Below are positions 42,464 to 50,446 of a stretch of 64,000 nt of DNA, piece by piece. The DNA is from Bog-756 sp963738545. GTDB taxonomy: Bacteria > Actinomycetota > Acidimicrobiia > Acidimicrobiales > RAAP-2. The translations under genes were made by a program, and so were the position numbers. The DNA is taken from assembly GCA_963738545.1 (NCBI GenBank), contig CAVTXA010000007.1, forward strand, positions 682,001 through 746,000, written 5' to 3'. Every line of letters starts with the position of its first letter. Position 1 is the stretch's first letter. The notes beneath the pieces are model-generated. The model worked only from the letters and a program-made list of their open reading frames with translations. It was not told the DNA's origin and did not search any database.

Positions 42464-43920
42464 TGGGAATCTCCTCTGGGTGCATCGTCGAATACGCCGC
42501 CACTGCTCACGCCATCGCCGGCTCCCGCGGAACGGTCCATGCCCGCGCCGTCGGCCCGGGCATGGGCCAGGACAGCCACCGCCGGCACCTGGCGGGCGAC
42601 CCGCCACGCCCGCACCGGGGTGTCCCTTCCTTTGACCAGCTGCTCAGGCAAGAGTGTCGCCTCCACCGGCTCCGCCAACCCTTCCAACGCGTCCATCGTG
42701 GCCTGACTCAGTACAGTCTCGCCCGACTCGGCCAGTTGCTGCAGGCGTTGGGACAGATTGACCGTGTCGCCGACCAAGGTGTACTCCAGGCGCTCCTCGG
42801 TCCCGAGCAGGGCGGCCGCCGCCTCGCCGGTGGAAAGGCCCAGGCCCAGACCGAAGGCCGGGAGGCCGTCTTGCACCCAGCGGGCATTCACCTCGGCCTG
42901 CAGACGGTGGGCGTCGGCCGCCGCCACCAGGGCCCGGGCGGCGTGGTCGGGCTGGGAGAAGGGGGCGCCGAACACGGCCATGACCGCGTCCCCCACGAAC
43001 TGCATGATGGTCCCGTCCTGGCCCAAGATGGCCTCGTTCATGGCCGCCCGGTGGGTGTTGAGCTGGCCGGCCAGCTGGCTCGGGTCGGCGTGCTCGGCGA
43101 TGGTCGAGTACGACCGGATGTCGCTCATGAGCACGGTGACCTCGACCAGCTCGGTCTTGCCGATGTCCCGACCATCCCGCCGCAGCTTCTCCGCCAGGCC
43201 GCCGGGGAGCAGCCGGGAGAGCGACTCGCCCTGCTCCTCCCGGTCGACGATGCACTGGTGGAGCAGCCGCAGCCGGCGGATGGCCCCCTCGGTTCCCGCC
43301 GAGACTCCCTGGGCCAGTTTGACGAAGAGCGTCTCGACCTCGGCGTCGACGGCCTCGGGGGTGGTCCGCTGGGCCGCGGCGATGGCCTTGATGGGCTTAC
43401 CCTCGGCTACCCAGTTCAACAGGGTCTCCTCGGCCGGCGTCAGTCCGCCGTGGGTGGTGACCGGGGAGACCAGGGCGTCGACGATGGAGGGGTCGAGGGC
43501 GGTGCCGCCGGTGGCCACGGCCCGCACGGCGTCCACCAGTTGGTTGCCCTCGGCGATGTGGTCCTTCAGCAGGTAGCCGTAGCCGGCCGAGCCCTCGGCC
43601 ACCAGCGAGATGGCGTACTCGGGATCGTCGTACTGGGAGAGGATCACGACCCCGATCCCCGGGCAGCGCTGGCGCACCTCCCGGGCCGCCTCGATCCCCT
43701 CCCGCTGGAAGCTGGGCGGCATGCGGATGTCGGTGACCAACACGTGGGGCTGGGTGGCGAGCACCCCTGCGACCAGTCCGTCGTAGTCCTCGGCCACGCC
43801 CACCACCCGCAGGTCGGACTGCCGGGCCAGAAGGGTCTTGACGCCCTCCCGCACGATGACGTTGTCGTCGGCCAGGAAGACGTCGATGGTGCCGCCGGCC
43901 TGGGGGTCCTTCGCATCCAT
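42460..43920 (-). CDS. Response regulator fused to class III adenylate/guanylate cyclase
   Basis: A 486-residue fusion. Residues 12-130 are a receiver with phospho-acceptor D64 in HVLVTDIRMPPS and the lysine in GYLLKDH. Residues about 150-205 (LTPAEETLLNWVAEGKPIKA) look like a worn LuxR-type helix-turn-helix that now serves as linker. Residues about 255-440 are a class III cyclase: metal aspartates in VLMSDIRSYS and QFVGDAVMAVFG, and the late catalytic region YTLVGDTVNLSQRLQ. Adenylate versus guanylate specificity cannot be told. A polar tail ends the protein. It starts the operon with the ABC ATPase and histidine kinase and is divergent from a cyclic-nucleotide-binding protein gene, so the product is probably sensed next door. 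Confidence 0.93.
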   Translation of the reverse strand: MDAKDPQAGGTIDVFLADDNVIVREGVKTLLARQSDLRVVGVAEDYDGLVAGVLATQPHVLVTDIRMPPSFQREGIEAAREVRQRCPGIGVVILSQYDDPEYAISLVAEGSAGYGYLLKDHIAEGNQLVDAVRAVATGGTALDPSIVDALVSPVTTHGGLTPAEETLLNWVAEGKPIKAIAAAQRTTPEAVDAEVETLFVKLAQGVSAGTEGAIRRLRLLHQCIVDREEQGESLSRLLPGGLAEKLRRDGRDIGKTELVEVTVLMSDIRSYSTIAEHADPSQLAGQLNTHRAAMNEAILGQDGTIMQFVGDAVMAVFGAPFSQPDHAARALVAAADAHRLQAEVNARWVQDGLPAFGLGLGLSTGEAAAALLGTEERLEYTLVGDTVNLSQRLQQLAESGETVLSQATMDALEGLAEPVEATLLPEQLVKGRDTPVRAWRVARQVPAVAVLAHARADGAGMDRSAGAGDGVSSGGVFDDAPRGDSQ

Positions 43921-43963
43921 GATGAGTCAGTTATCCCATATCGCCCGGAGCGGGTACAGGGCG

Positions 43964-44000
43964 TGAGTACCTCAAGGTGGGGTGGTGCCAGCCACACCCC
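43964..44000. promoter_or_regulatory. Inverted repeats in the cyclase / cNMP-protein divergent promoter
   Basis: TGAG-TAC-CTCA (43964-43974) and GGGGTG, ten bases, CACCCC (43979-44000) lie between the two divergent genes. On the minus side GGATAAC near the cyclase start could be a -10. These are candidate operators for coordinated control; no canonical CRP site (TGTGA-N6-TCACA) is present. Confidence 0.35.
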
Positions 44001-44054
44001 GTGAAGCAGGCGAACACCGTGGAAACCGGGACCACCGGGGCGCACCATGGCACC

Positions 44055-45056
44055 ATGCGAACCGAGAGCTCCGTAACCTCCCTCTCGTGGATCCCCTCCG
44101 AAGCGGTCCGGGGTGGCACCCGGGTGGCCTTCGACGCCGGATTCACCCACTACGACGAGCCGCCCCCCGACGTCATCGAGGACATCGAGGCCCTGCGCAA
44201 GGCGGACCGCTTCCGGTTCGCCAACGTCCTGAGCGCCTGGATGGAGACCGATGCGGGCGGCACCGTGACCGGATACGGCTACTCGGGGGGTGGGCTCATG
44301 GGATCCACCACCGTGGCCGTCGGTGGCCTCAACAAGGAGTTCGAGGCGGTGGCACTCCCCGTGCTCCAGCAGCCACCCGAGGTGGGTGACGGCCGGGTCC
44401 GGTTCATCCAGACGGCTGGGGGCCGCACCGGACTGCCCGCCCCGCGCCGGGTGCGGCGCAAGCCGTTCATCCAGTGGCAGGCACCCCTGGTGTGGGCCAC
44501 GCTGAGCCTGACCCTCCGCGTGGACGGGCCCGCCGAGTTCGAGGTCCTCGGCGCCAGCCGCTTCCCCCGGCACTGGTTCTACGACGGGGACGGGCGGCTG
44601 GCCGCCAAGTCGGGGCTCACCGACTTCAAGGACTGGTACCGCAAGTCGTTCGGCAAGCACACCCCGTGGGGCGATGAGGAATCACCGGCCCTGGTCACCG
44701 CGGTGGAGAGTGCCCTCGAGCGGGCCCTGTCCGCCCAGCTGATGGACAAGGGGTCCAAGCCCAAGTTCAAAAAGGTGTCGGCCGGCGACGCCCTGGTGCG
44801 GGAGGGAGAGGCCGGGACGGACGTCTTTTTGGTCCTCGACGGCGTGATCCGGGTGGACAAGGACGGCCAGCGCCTGGCCGAGTTCGGCCCGGGTGCCGTC
44901 CTCGGGGAGCGGGCCGGCATCGAGGGGGGCACACGGACCTCCACCCTGGTGGCCGTGACCGACTCCCGGGTGGCGGTGGTGGCCTACAGCGCCATGGACC
45001 GAGACCAACTGCACGAGCTGGCCAAGGGCCACCGGATCGAGAGCTCGCGGGCTTAG
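44055..45056 (+). CDS. Cyclic nucleotide-binding domain protein with conserved N-terminal domain
   Basis: A 333-residue protein. The last 95 residues are a cyclic nucleotide-binding barrel: KFKKVSAGDALVREGEAGTD, VFLVLDGVIRV, and a phosphate-binding cassette FGPGAVLGERAGIEGGTRTS that keeps the key glutamate and arginine. There is no DNA-binding helix-turn-helix after it, so it is not a CRP-type regulator. The first 230 residues (TSLSWIPSEAVRGGTRVAFD, RFRFANVLSAWMETD, FIQTAGGRTGLPAPRRV) form a beta-rich domain I recall from other actinobacterial cNMP proteins but cannot assign a function. ATG 44055 starts the conserved region. The divergent cyclase and downstream hydrolase give it a clear signalling context. 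Confidence 0.9.
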   Translation: MRTESSVTSLSWIPSEAVRGGTRVAFDAGFTHYDEPPPDVIEDIEALRKADRFRFANVLSAWMETDAGGTVTGYGYSGGGLMGSTTVAVGGLNKEFEAVALPVLQQPPEVGDGRVRFIQTAGGRTGLPAPRRVRRKPFIQWQAPLVWATLSLTLRVDGPAEFEVLGASRFPRHWFYDGDGRLAAKSGLTDFKDWYRKSFGKHTPWGDEESPALVTAVESALERALSAQLMDKGSKPKFKKVSAGDALVREGEAGTDVFLVLDGVIRVDKDGQRLAEFGPGAVLGERAGIEGGTRTSTLVAVTDSRVAVVAYSAMDRDQLHELAKGHRIESSRA

Positions 45057-45059
45057 GGG

Positions 45060-45902
45060 GTGCGGGCCCACCTTCTGGGTGTACGTGGATCCATCCCCAC
45101 CCCCGGGTTGCCCTTCGTCCGCTACGGCGGCAACACGTCGTGTGTGGCCCTGGCCCACGACGGCCAGGCACCCTCCCTGGTGCTGGACGCCGGCACCGGT
45201 ATCCAGGCGCTGACCACCGTGCTCGGTGGCGATCCCTTCACCGGCACCATCCTCCTCACCCATCTGCACTGGGACCACGTCGAGGGACTGCCCTTCTGCG
45301 CGGCCACCGACCGCCACGATGCCCGCTGCGACCTCTACCTGCCCGCCCAGCCCGACGGGAGCGGGGCCGTGGCCACCCTGTCCCGGATGATGTCCCCACC
45401 CAACTTCCCCATCGACCCCGAGGGCCTGCTGGGCTCGTGGACGTTCTCGTCGTTGCCTACGGGGACCCACCGGATGGACGGCTTCACCGTCACCGCCAAC
45501 GAGATCGCCCACAAGGGTGGTACCACCTACGGCTACCGGATCTCGGACGGCGACGGCGTGCTGGCCTATCTCCCCGACCACTGCCCCACCACCTACGGAC
45601 CCGGCCCCGACGGTTGGGGTGACTTCCCCTCCGACGTGGTCGATCTGGCGCGGGGGGCCGACGTCCTCATCCACGACGCCCAGCTCACCGCCGACCAGCT
45701 CCCCGAAGGGGCGGCCTTCGGCCATGCGGCCATGGAGTACGCCGTGGCCCTCGGAGCGCTCGCCGGAGCGTCGTCGGTGGTGCTCTCCCACCACAGTCCC
45801 CATCGGACCGACGACATGCTCGACGAGATCGCCCGACGATTCGAGCCGGCCACCAAACCCTCGGTGACCGTGGCCGTGGAAGGTGCGGTGCTCGCATGGT
45901 GA
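45060..45902 (+). CDS. MBL-fold metallohydrolase (possible cyclic nucleotide phosphodiesterase)
   Basis: A 280-residue hydrolase of the metallo-beta-lactamase fold. The opening LLGVRGSIPTPG and YGGNTSCV are those of the RNase Z/PhnP-like phosphodiesterase branch. Metal ligands are in LLTHLHWDHVEGLPF (H68, H70, D72, H73), with later ligands in EIAHKGG, DVLIHDAQL and VLSHHSPHRTDD. This branch cleaves phosphodiesters. Sitting 3 bp downstream of the cyclic-nucleotide-binding gene and next to a cyclase, it may hydrolyse the cyclic nucleotide, which is inference from context. GTG 45060 is the start; its end overlaps the next gene by 7 bp. Confidence 0.9.
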   Translation: MRAHLLGVRGSIPTPGLPFVRYGGNTSCVALAHDGQAPSLVLDAGTGIQALTTVLGGDPFTGTILLTHLHWDHVEGLPFCAATDRHDARCDLYLPAQPDGSGAVATLSRMMSPPNFPIDPEGLLGSWTFSSLPTGTHRMDGFTVTANEIAHKGGTTYGYRISDGDGVLAYLPDHCPTTYGPGPDGWGDFPSDVVDLARGADVLIHDAQLTADQLPEGAAFGHAAMEYAVALGALAGASSVVLSHHSPHRTDDMLDEIARRFEPATKPSVTVAVEGAVLAW

Positions 45903-47176
45903 AACGGCAGTTCCTGTTGGCCATGTGGGAGGGGGGAGGCAACGTCCCGCCCGAGCTGGGGGTGGCACGACGCCTGGTGGACCGGGGTCACTCGGTCCAC
46001 GTCCTCGGCGACCCGACCATCGAGCACGGGGCCACCGCCGCGGGCTGCACCTTTTCGCCGTGGACCCTGGCCCCTCACCACACGACGCTCGACCCGGCCG
46101 AGGATCCCATCAAGGACTGGGAGTCGACCAACCCTCTGGTCCTGCTGCAACGGGTCCGGGACCGGTTCATCGCCGGGCCGGCGGGACGGTTCGCCGCCGA
46201 CACGGCCGCGGCCATCACCGCCGTGCAGCCCGATGCCGTGCTGGCCGACGCCTTCCTGTTCGGCTCCATCATCGCCGCCCAGGCCGTCTCGCTCCCGGTG
46301 GTCCTCCTCGTCAGCAACATCTGGATCATGCCGGCACGCGGCACGCCTCCCATCGGGCCCGGGTTCGCCCCGGCCCGGTCGGCGCTCGGACGCGGTCGGG
46401 ATGCGCTTCTGCTGGCCATCGTCAACCGGCTGTTCGCCAAGGGTCTGCCCTCGCTCAACCGTGTCCGGTCCGAGTACGGCCTCGCCCCCCTGACCTCCTT
46501 CTACGACCAGGGCCTGTCGGCCGACCAGATCGTGGTCCTGACCAGTCCCGAGTTCGACTACGCCGCCGCCACCGTCCCGGCCAACGTCAGCTACGTGGGG
46601 CCCATCCTCGACGATCCCGAGTGGGCCGAGCCGTGGGATCCGCCCTGGCCCGCCGACGACCACCGGCCCCTGGTCCTGGTCGGCTTCAGCACCACCTACC
46701 AGGACCAGGGACCGATCCTCCGGAGGGTCGTCGAGGCCCTCGCCTCGCTCCCCGTGCGGGCCGTGGTCACCCTGGGACAGATGCTCGACCCCAGCGAGGT
46801 GGCCTCGTCGGCCAACGTGGCCGTGGTGGCCTCGGTGCCCCACCGGTCCGTCCTGCCCCAGGCGTCCCTGGTCATCTCCCACTGCGGTCACGGAACCGCC
46901 ATCAAGGCCCTGGCCGCCGGGGTGCCGATGGTGTGCGTCCCCATGGGTCGGGACCAGAACGACACGGCGGCCCGCGTGGTCGAGGCCGGCGCCGGGGTCC
47001 GGCTGCGCCCGAGCGCCTCGGTGGCACGGATCAGGGCCGCCGTCGCCCAGGTGCTCGGGGACCAGCGGTTCAGGGAGAACGCCGCGCACCTGGGCACGGC
47101 CATCAGGGAGGGCCGGCGCACCGCCGATCTGATCACCGAGATCGAAGCCGCCACCGGAACCTCCCCGGTGGCCTGA
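45896..47176 (+). CDS. GT1-family (UGT/MGT-like) glycosyltransferase
   Basis: A 426-residue GT-B enzyme. The N-terminal half has FLLAMWEGGGNVPPELGVAR and RRLVDRGHSVHVLGDP (acceptor-side Rossmann). The C-terminal half has PLVLVGFSTTYQDQG, VVASVPHRSVLPQASLVISH, then CGHGTAIKALAAGVPMVCVP with the donor-binding DQNDTAARV. This is the macrolide/flavonoid-type NDP-sugar glycosyltransferase pattern, acting on small lipophilic acceptors. Start ATG 45896 overlaps the MBL gene by 7 bp, so the two are co-translated. A link to the cyclic nucleotide module is possible, but may be mere operon packing. The acceptor and sugar are unknown. Confidence 0.9.
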   Translation: MVKRQFLLAMWEGGGNVPPELGVARRLVDRGHSVHVLGDPTIEHGATAAGCTFSPWTLAPHHTTLDPAEDPIKDWESTNPLVLLQRVRDRFIAGPAGRFAADTAAAITAVQPDAVLADAFLFGSIIAAQAVSLPVVLLVSNIWIMPARGTPPIGPGFAPARSALGRGRDALLLAIVNRLFAKGLPSLNRVRSEYGLAPLTSFYDQGLSADQIVVLTSPEFDYAAATVPANVSYVGPILDDPEWAEPWDPPWPADDHRPLVLVGFSTTYQDQGPILRRVVEALASLPVRAVVTLGQMLDPSEVASSANVAVVASVPHRSVLPQASLVISHCGHGTAIKALAAGVPMVCVPMGRDQNDTAARVVEAGAGVRLRPSASVARIRAAVAQVLGDQRFRENAAHLGTAIREGRRTADLITEIEAATGTSPVA

Positions 47177-47195
47177 GGGATGGGCGCCCCCCGGC

Positions 47196-48245
47196 TCAGC
47201 CGGCCAGCGCCTTGACGGTGCCGATGAGGTCGACCGGCTTCTGGTCGCCGACGGGGACGGGCGTGACCTGGAGGTGGGTGACTCCGGCCTCGCGGTAGGC
47301 GGCGATGCGCTCGGCCACGAAGGACGCCGGTCCGCACAGGGAGGTGGCTTCGAGCAGCTCGTCGGGCACCAGGGCGGCGGCTTCGTTCTTCTTGCCGTCG
47401 AGGTAGAGCTCCTGGATGGCGGCCGCCTCCTTCTCGAAGCCGTAGCGACACACCACGTCGTTGTAGAAGTTCTTGCCCTTGGCCCCCATGCCCCCGACGT
47501 AGAGGGCGACGCCCGGACGGGCCAGCTCGCGCAGGGCGGTGACCTCCTCGCCCTCGCCGATGGCCAGCATGCCCCCGGTGGTGATCTGGAGCGGACCGAG
47601 GGACGGGTCGCGCTTGGCCGCTCCGGCGTCGAGGGCGGGGCCCCAGATGTCGCGGGCCTTCTCGGGCATGAACATCATGGGGATCCACCCGTCCGCAACC
47701 TCGGCCGTCATGGCCACGTTCTTCTCCCCGAGGGCAGCCACCCAGACGGGGATGGACGGGCGCACGGGATGGGCGATGATCTTGAGGGCCTTGCCCAGAC
47801 CGGTCCCCTGATCGGGAGGGAGCGGCATGGTGTAGTACGTGCCCTCGTGGACCAGGGGCGCCTCCCGGGCCCACACCTTCCGGCACACGTCGACGATCTC
47901 GCGGGTGCGGGCGATGGGGGCGTTGAACGGCACGCCGTGGAAGCCCTCGATCACCTGGGGCCCCGACGAGCCCAGGCCCAGATGGAAGCGGCCGTCGGAC
48001 AGGGTGTCCACACCGGCCGCGGTCATGGCGATGAGGGTGGGGGTCCGGGTGTAGATGGGCAGGATGGCCGAGCCGATCTCCACCCGCTCGGTCAGGGCGG
48101 CCAGATAGCCCATGAGGCTGGGCCCGTCGAGCCCATAGGCCTCGGCCACCCACACCATGTCCAGGCCGGCCTTCTCGAACTCGGCCACCTCGGCGGCGGC
48201 CTTGCGGAAGCCGCCGGCGTAGCTCAGGAACGTGCTGATCTTCAT
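47196..48245 (-). CDS. LLM class F420-dependent oxidoreductase
   Basis: A 349-residue luciferase-like TIM-barrel enzyme. Typical features are the N-terminal strand MKISTFLSYAGG, GLDMVWVAEAYGLDGPSLMG, IGSAILPIYTRTPTLIAMTA, the conserved LSDGRFHLGLGSSGPQV and VWVAALGEKNVAMTAEVADGW. These match F420-dependent members of the family rather than FMN luciferases. The substrate is unknown; this group is expanded in Actinobacteria that make F420. ATG 48245 is backed by GGGGAGA. It converges with the glycosyltransferase gene, separated by 19 bp. Confidence 0.92.
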   Translation of the reverse strand: MKISTFLSYAGGFRKAAAEVAEFEKAGLDMVWVAEAYGLDGPSLMGYLAALTERVEIGSAILPIYTRTPTLIAMTAAGVDTLSDGRFHLGLGSSGPQVIEGFHGVPFNAPIARTREIVDVCRKVWAREAPLVHEGTYYTMPLPPDQGTGLGKALKIIAHPVRPSIPVWVAALGEKNVAMTAEVADGWIPMMFMPEKARDIWGPALDAGAAKRDPSLGPLQITTGGMLAIGEGEEVTALRELARPGVALYVGGMGAKGKNFYNDVVCRYGFEKEAAAIQELYLDGKKNEAAALVPDELLEATSLCGPASFVAERIAAYREAGVTHLQVTPVPVGDQKPVDLIGTVKALAG

Positions 48246-48321
48246 CGGATCTCCCCGTGGGATGGTGCGCCCCGCGACCGACGCGCTGACCGAGACTCTA
48301 GGACGCGTGGCGATGAGCCAC

Positions 48322-49131
48322 TCAGTCCCAGAGGCGGATGCTCATCGACTGGCTGGCCGTGGCCAGCAACGATCCCCGCTCCGACCACAGGTAGGCCACA
48401 CCCTGGCCGTACCCGCCGACCAGGGCCTGGATGCGGATGTCGCACAACACCCACTCGGTCGGCTCCAGGCGCACGATGCGCACGGTGTTGTCGAGGCTCC
48501 GGGACATGACCCGGCGCCCGAGGGGCTGGGACACGCCGCCGGTCACGTAGTCGCCGATGATGGCCAGGGTGGCGGCCGACGGCTCGAGATGGCCGGGCAC
48601 CCGGGCCCACAGGGCGCTGGCCGGGTCGCCGGGGCCACCGGTCCCAGCGCTGATCTCCTCGAACGAACGGCCCTTGGCCAGCCGCACATCGATACGGTCG
48701 AAGATGGAGGTGGTGCCGAAGTCGGGCAGGCGCCGGGGCGGGCACTCGTCCGGAGGTGGCACGTCCGGGGGGGTGACCCAGACCCCGCCGGCCTCCAGGG
48801 AGCCCGGCTCCCCGAGGGCGGCGTTGACGGTGAGGATCTCGTGGGCCCCGACGTAGCCGACCGCCCGGGCCTGGGTGACCCGGCGCCCCTCGGCGGCCGG
48901 CGTCACCGTGAGCTCGAGCACCGACCCGGTCGGGGCGTAGGACAGGTACTGGGCCGTGGCCCACACCGTCGGTCGGCCGGCGGCCGCCTCCAGGGCCACC
49001 AGGGCGGCACCCAGTCCGCACCCGCCGAAGAGGAAGTCGCCCGGCGTGGTGAGCTCCGGGGTCACGTCGAGCCGCCAGTGCAGTTCGTTGCCCACCGGCT
49101 CCATCCCGAGGAACTGCCGCGCGTCGGTCAC
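48322..49131 (-). CDS. TesB-like acyl-CoA thioesterase (double hotdog)
   Basis: A 269-residue protein with two hotdog halves. The first has FLFGGCGLGAALVALEAAAGRPTVWATAQYL and VTQARAVGYVGAHEILTVNA; the second has LWARVPGHLEPSAATLAIIGDY, SLDNTVRIVRLEPTEWVLCD and YGQGVAYLWSERGSLLATASQSM. That is the TesB/acyl-CoA thioesterase II layout. The TesB triad residues are partly recognisable (the SLDNT stretch and the final Gln region). GTG 49131 is the start. It follows the acyl-CoA dehydrogenase gene by 40 bp on the same strand and probably shares its transcript and a fatty-acyl-CoA pathway. Confidence 0.88.
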   Translation of the reverse strand: MTDARQFLGMEPVGNELHWRLDVTPELTTPGDFLFGGCGLGAALVALEAAAGRPTVWATAQYLSYAPTGSVLELTVTPAAEGRRVTQARAVGYVGAHEILTVNAALGEPGSLEAGGVWVTPPDVPPPDECPPRRLPDFGTTSIFDRIDVRLAKGRSFEEISAGTGGPGDPASALWARVPGHLEPSAATLAIIGDYVTGGVSQPLGRRVMSRSLDNTVRIVRLEPTEWVLCDIRIQALVGGYGQGVAYLWSERGSLLATASQSMSIRLWD

Positions 49132-49153
49132 CGCCCCGCCCCTGACTGCCGGA

Positions 49154-49168
49154 CGGCCCCGAGGGCCG
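49154..49168 (-). terminator. Short hairpin between acyl-CoA dehydrogenase and thioesterase genes
   Basis: CGGCCC-CGA-GGGCCG, a perfect 6-bp stem in the 40-bp gap. With no T-run it may only attenuate or stabilise the message. Confidence 0.3.
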
Positions 49169-49171
49169 CCC

Positions 49172-50377
49172 TCAACTGCGGGGCACCTTCACCCAGGGAA
49201 GCTCCTTGTCCACCCGCACGTCACCGGGCAGGCCGAGGATGCGCTCACCGAGGATGTTCCGCTGGATCTCCGACGTGCCTCCCTCGATGGAGTTGGCCCG
49301 GGACCGGATGAACAGCTTGCGGGAGGAGCCGGGGGGACCGATCAGGCCCACGCCTTCGGACCGCCGCATGGTGTAGTCGTAGCCCACCAGGCCGTCGGCC
49401 CCCAGCAGGTCGATACAGAGCTCGTAGATCCGCTTGTTGACCTCGGCGAACATCAGCTTGGCGATGGATCCCTCGGGCCCGGGGTTGCCGGCCTTGCGGT
49501 TCTGGCTGGCCCGCAGGTTGGTCAGCCGCAGCGCCTCGGACTCGATCCACAGCCGGGTGAGCCGGTCCCGGTCGACCGGGTTCTGCCGGTGCCCCTCGCT
49601 CTGCCAGATGCGTACGGCCTCGGCGATGGAGCCCGAACCGGGTCCCGATCCACCCGATCCCCCGGTGCCACCCCCGATGGTGGTCCGTTCGTTGGACAGG
49701 GTGGTCATGGCCACCCTCCAGCCCTCGCCCACGTCGCCGACCCGGTCGGCATCGGGCACCCGGACCTCGGTGAGGTAGACCTCGTTGAACTCCGCCTCAC
49801 CGGTCATCTGCCGCAGGGGACGGACCTCCACCCCGGGGGCGTGCATGTCGAGGGCGAAGTAGGTCAGTCCCTTGTGCTTGGGGACGTCCGGGTCGGTACG
49901 GGCCACCAGCATGCCCCGGTCGGCGATGTGGGCCAGGGTGTTCCAGACCTTCTGCCCGGTGATCACCCACTCGTCCCCGTCACGGATGGCCCGGGTGGAG
50001 AGACCGGCCAGGTCGGAGCCGGAGCCGGGCTCGCTGAACAGCTGGCACCACGACTCTTCACCGGTGAAGGTGCGGCACAACAGGCGCTCGCGGATCTCGT
50101 CGGAACCGTGGGTCACCACGGTGGGGCCGGCCATGGTCAGCCCGAAGAACTCACGGGCGCCCGGCGGCGTGGCCCCCGCCTCGGCCAGGCGCCGGTCGAC
50201 CTCACGCTGCAGACCGGGAGCGAGACCGAGGCCGCCGTAACCCTCGGGAAAGGACACCCAGGCCAGGCCGAGCTCGTACTGGCGGGCCCGGAACTTCTCC
50301 ACCGGCGTGCTCGTGGGGTCGAGCTCGTCGAGAAGCTGCGTGGTCCGCTCGAGCACCACTGACGTGTCATCTGCCAT
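49172..50377 (-). CDS. Acyl-CoA dehydrogenase
   Basis: A 401-residue FAD enzyme that introduces the alpha-beta double bond into acyl-CoA. The N-terminal domain has FPEGYGGLGLAPGLQ, and the middle domain carries the FAD-binding QLFSEPGSGSDLAGLSTRA and ITGQKVWNTLAHIADRGMLVART. The C-terminal part has SNERTTIGGG, a glycine-rich loop (GGTGGSGGSGPGSGS) and the signature end SIEGGTSEIQRNILGERILG. The glutamate in EGGT is the usual region of the FAD contact. The Gly/Ser loop is a low-complexity insertion. The ACAD branch suggests an unusual acyl-CoA (branched, aromatic or steroid side chain); this is inferred. It precedes the TesB thioesterase. Confidence 0.93.
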   Translation of the reverse strand: MADDTSVVLERTTQLLDELDPTSTPVEKFRARQYELGLAWVSFPEGYGGLGLAPGLQREVDRRLAEAGATPPGAREFFGLTMAGPTVVTHGSDEIRERLLCRTFTGEESWCQLFSEPGSGSDLAGLSTRAIRDGDEWVITGQKVWNTLAHIADRGMLVARTDPDVPKHKGLTYFALDMHAPGVEVRPLRQMTGEAEFNEVYLTEVRVPDADRVGDVGEGWRVAMTTLSNERTTIGGGTGGSGGSGPGSGSIAEAVRIWQSEGHRQNPVDRDRLTRLWIESEALRLTNLRASQNRKAGNPGPEGSIAKLMFAEVNKRIYELCIDLLGADGLVGYDYTMRRSEGVGLIGPPGSSRKLFIRSRANSIEGGTSEIQRNILGERILGLPGDVRVDKELPWVKVPRS

Positions 50378-50446
50378 GACAAGAACATACTGCGCCCCAT
50401 CCGCCCCCGGTCGGGGCCGGGGTCCGAGGTCGCGTCCGTGCCGGGG

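Noticed and set aside
43964..43974. CRP-type binding site between the cyclase and cNMP-protein genes.
   Set aside because: The palindrome TGAG-TAC-CTCA does not match TGTGA-N6-TCACA, and the local cNMP protein has no DNA-binding domain.
42460..45902. CBASS-type anti-phage system (cyclase plus effector).
   Set aside because: The cyclase is a class III (CHD) enzyme, not a CD-NTase or Pycsar-type with an adjacent membrane or NADase effector, and the cNMP protein carries no recognisable killing domain.
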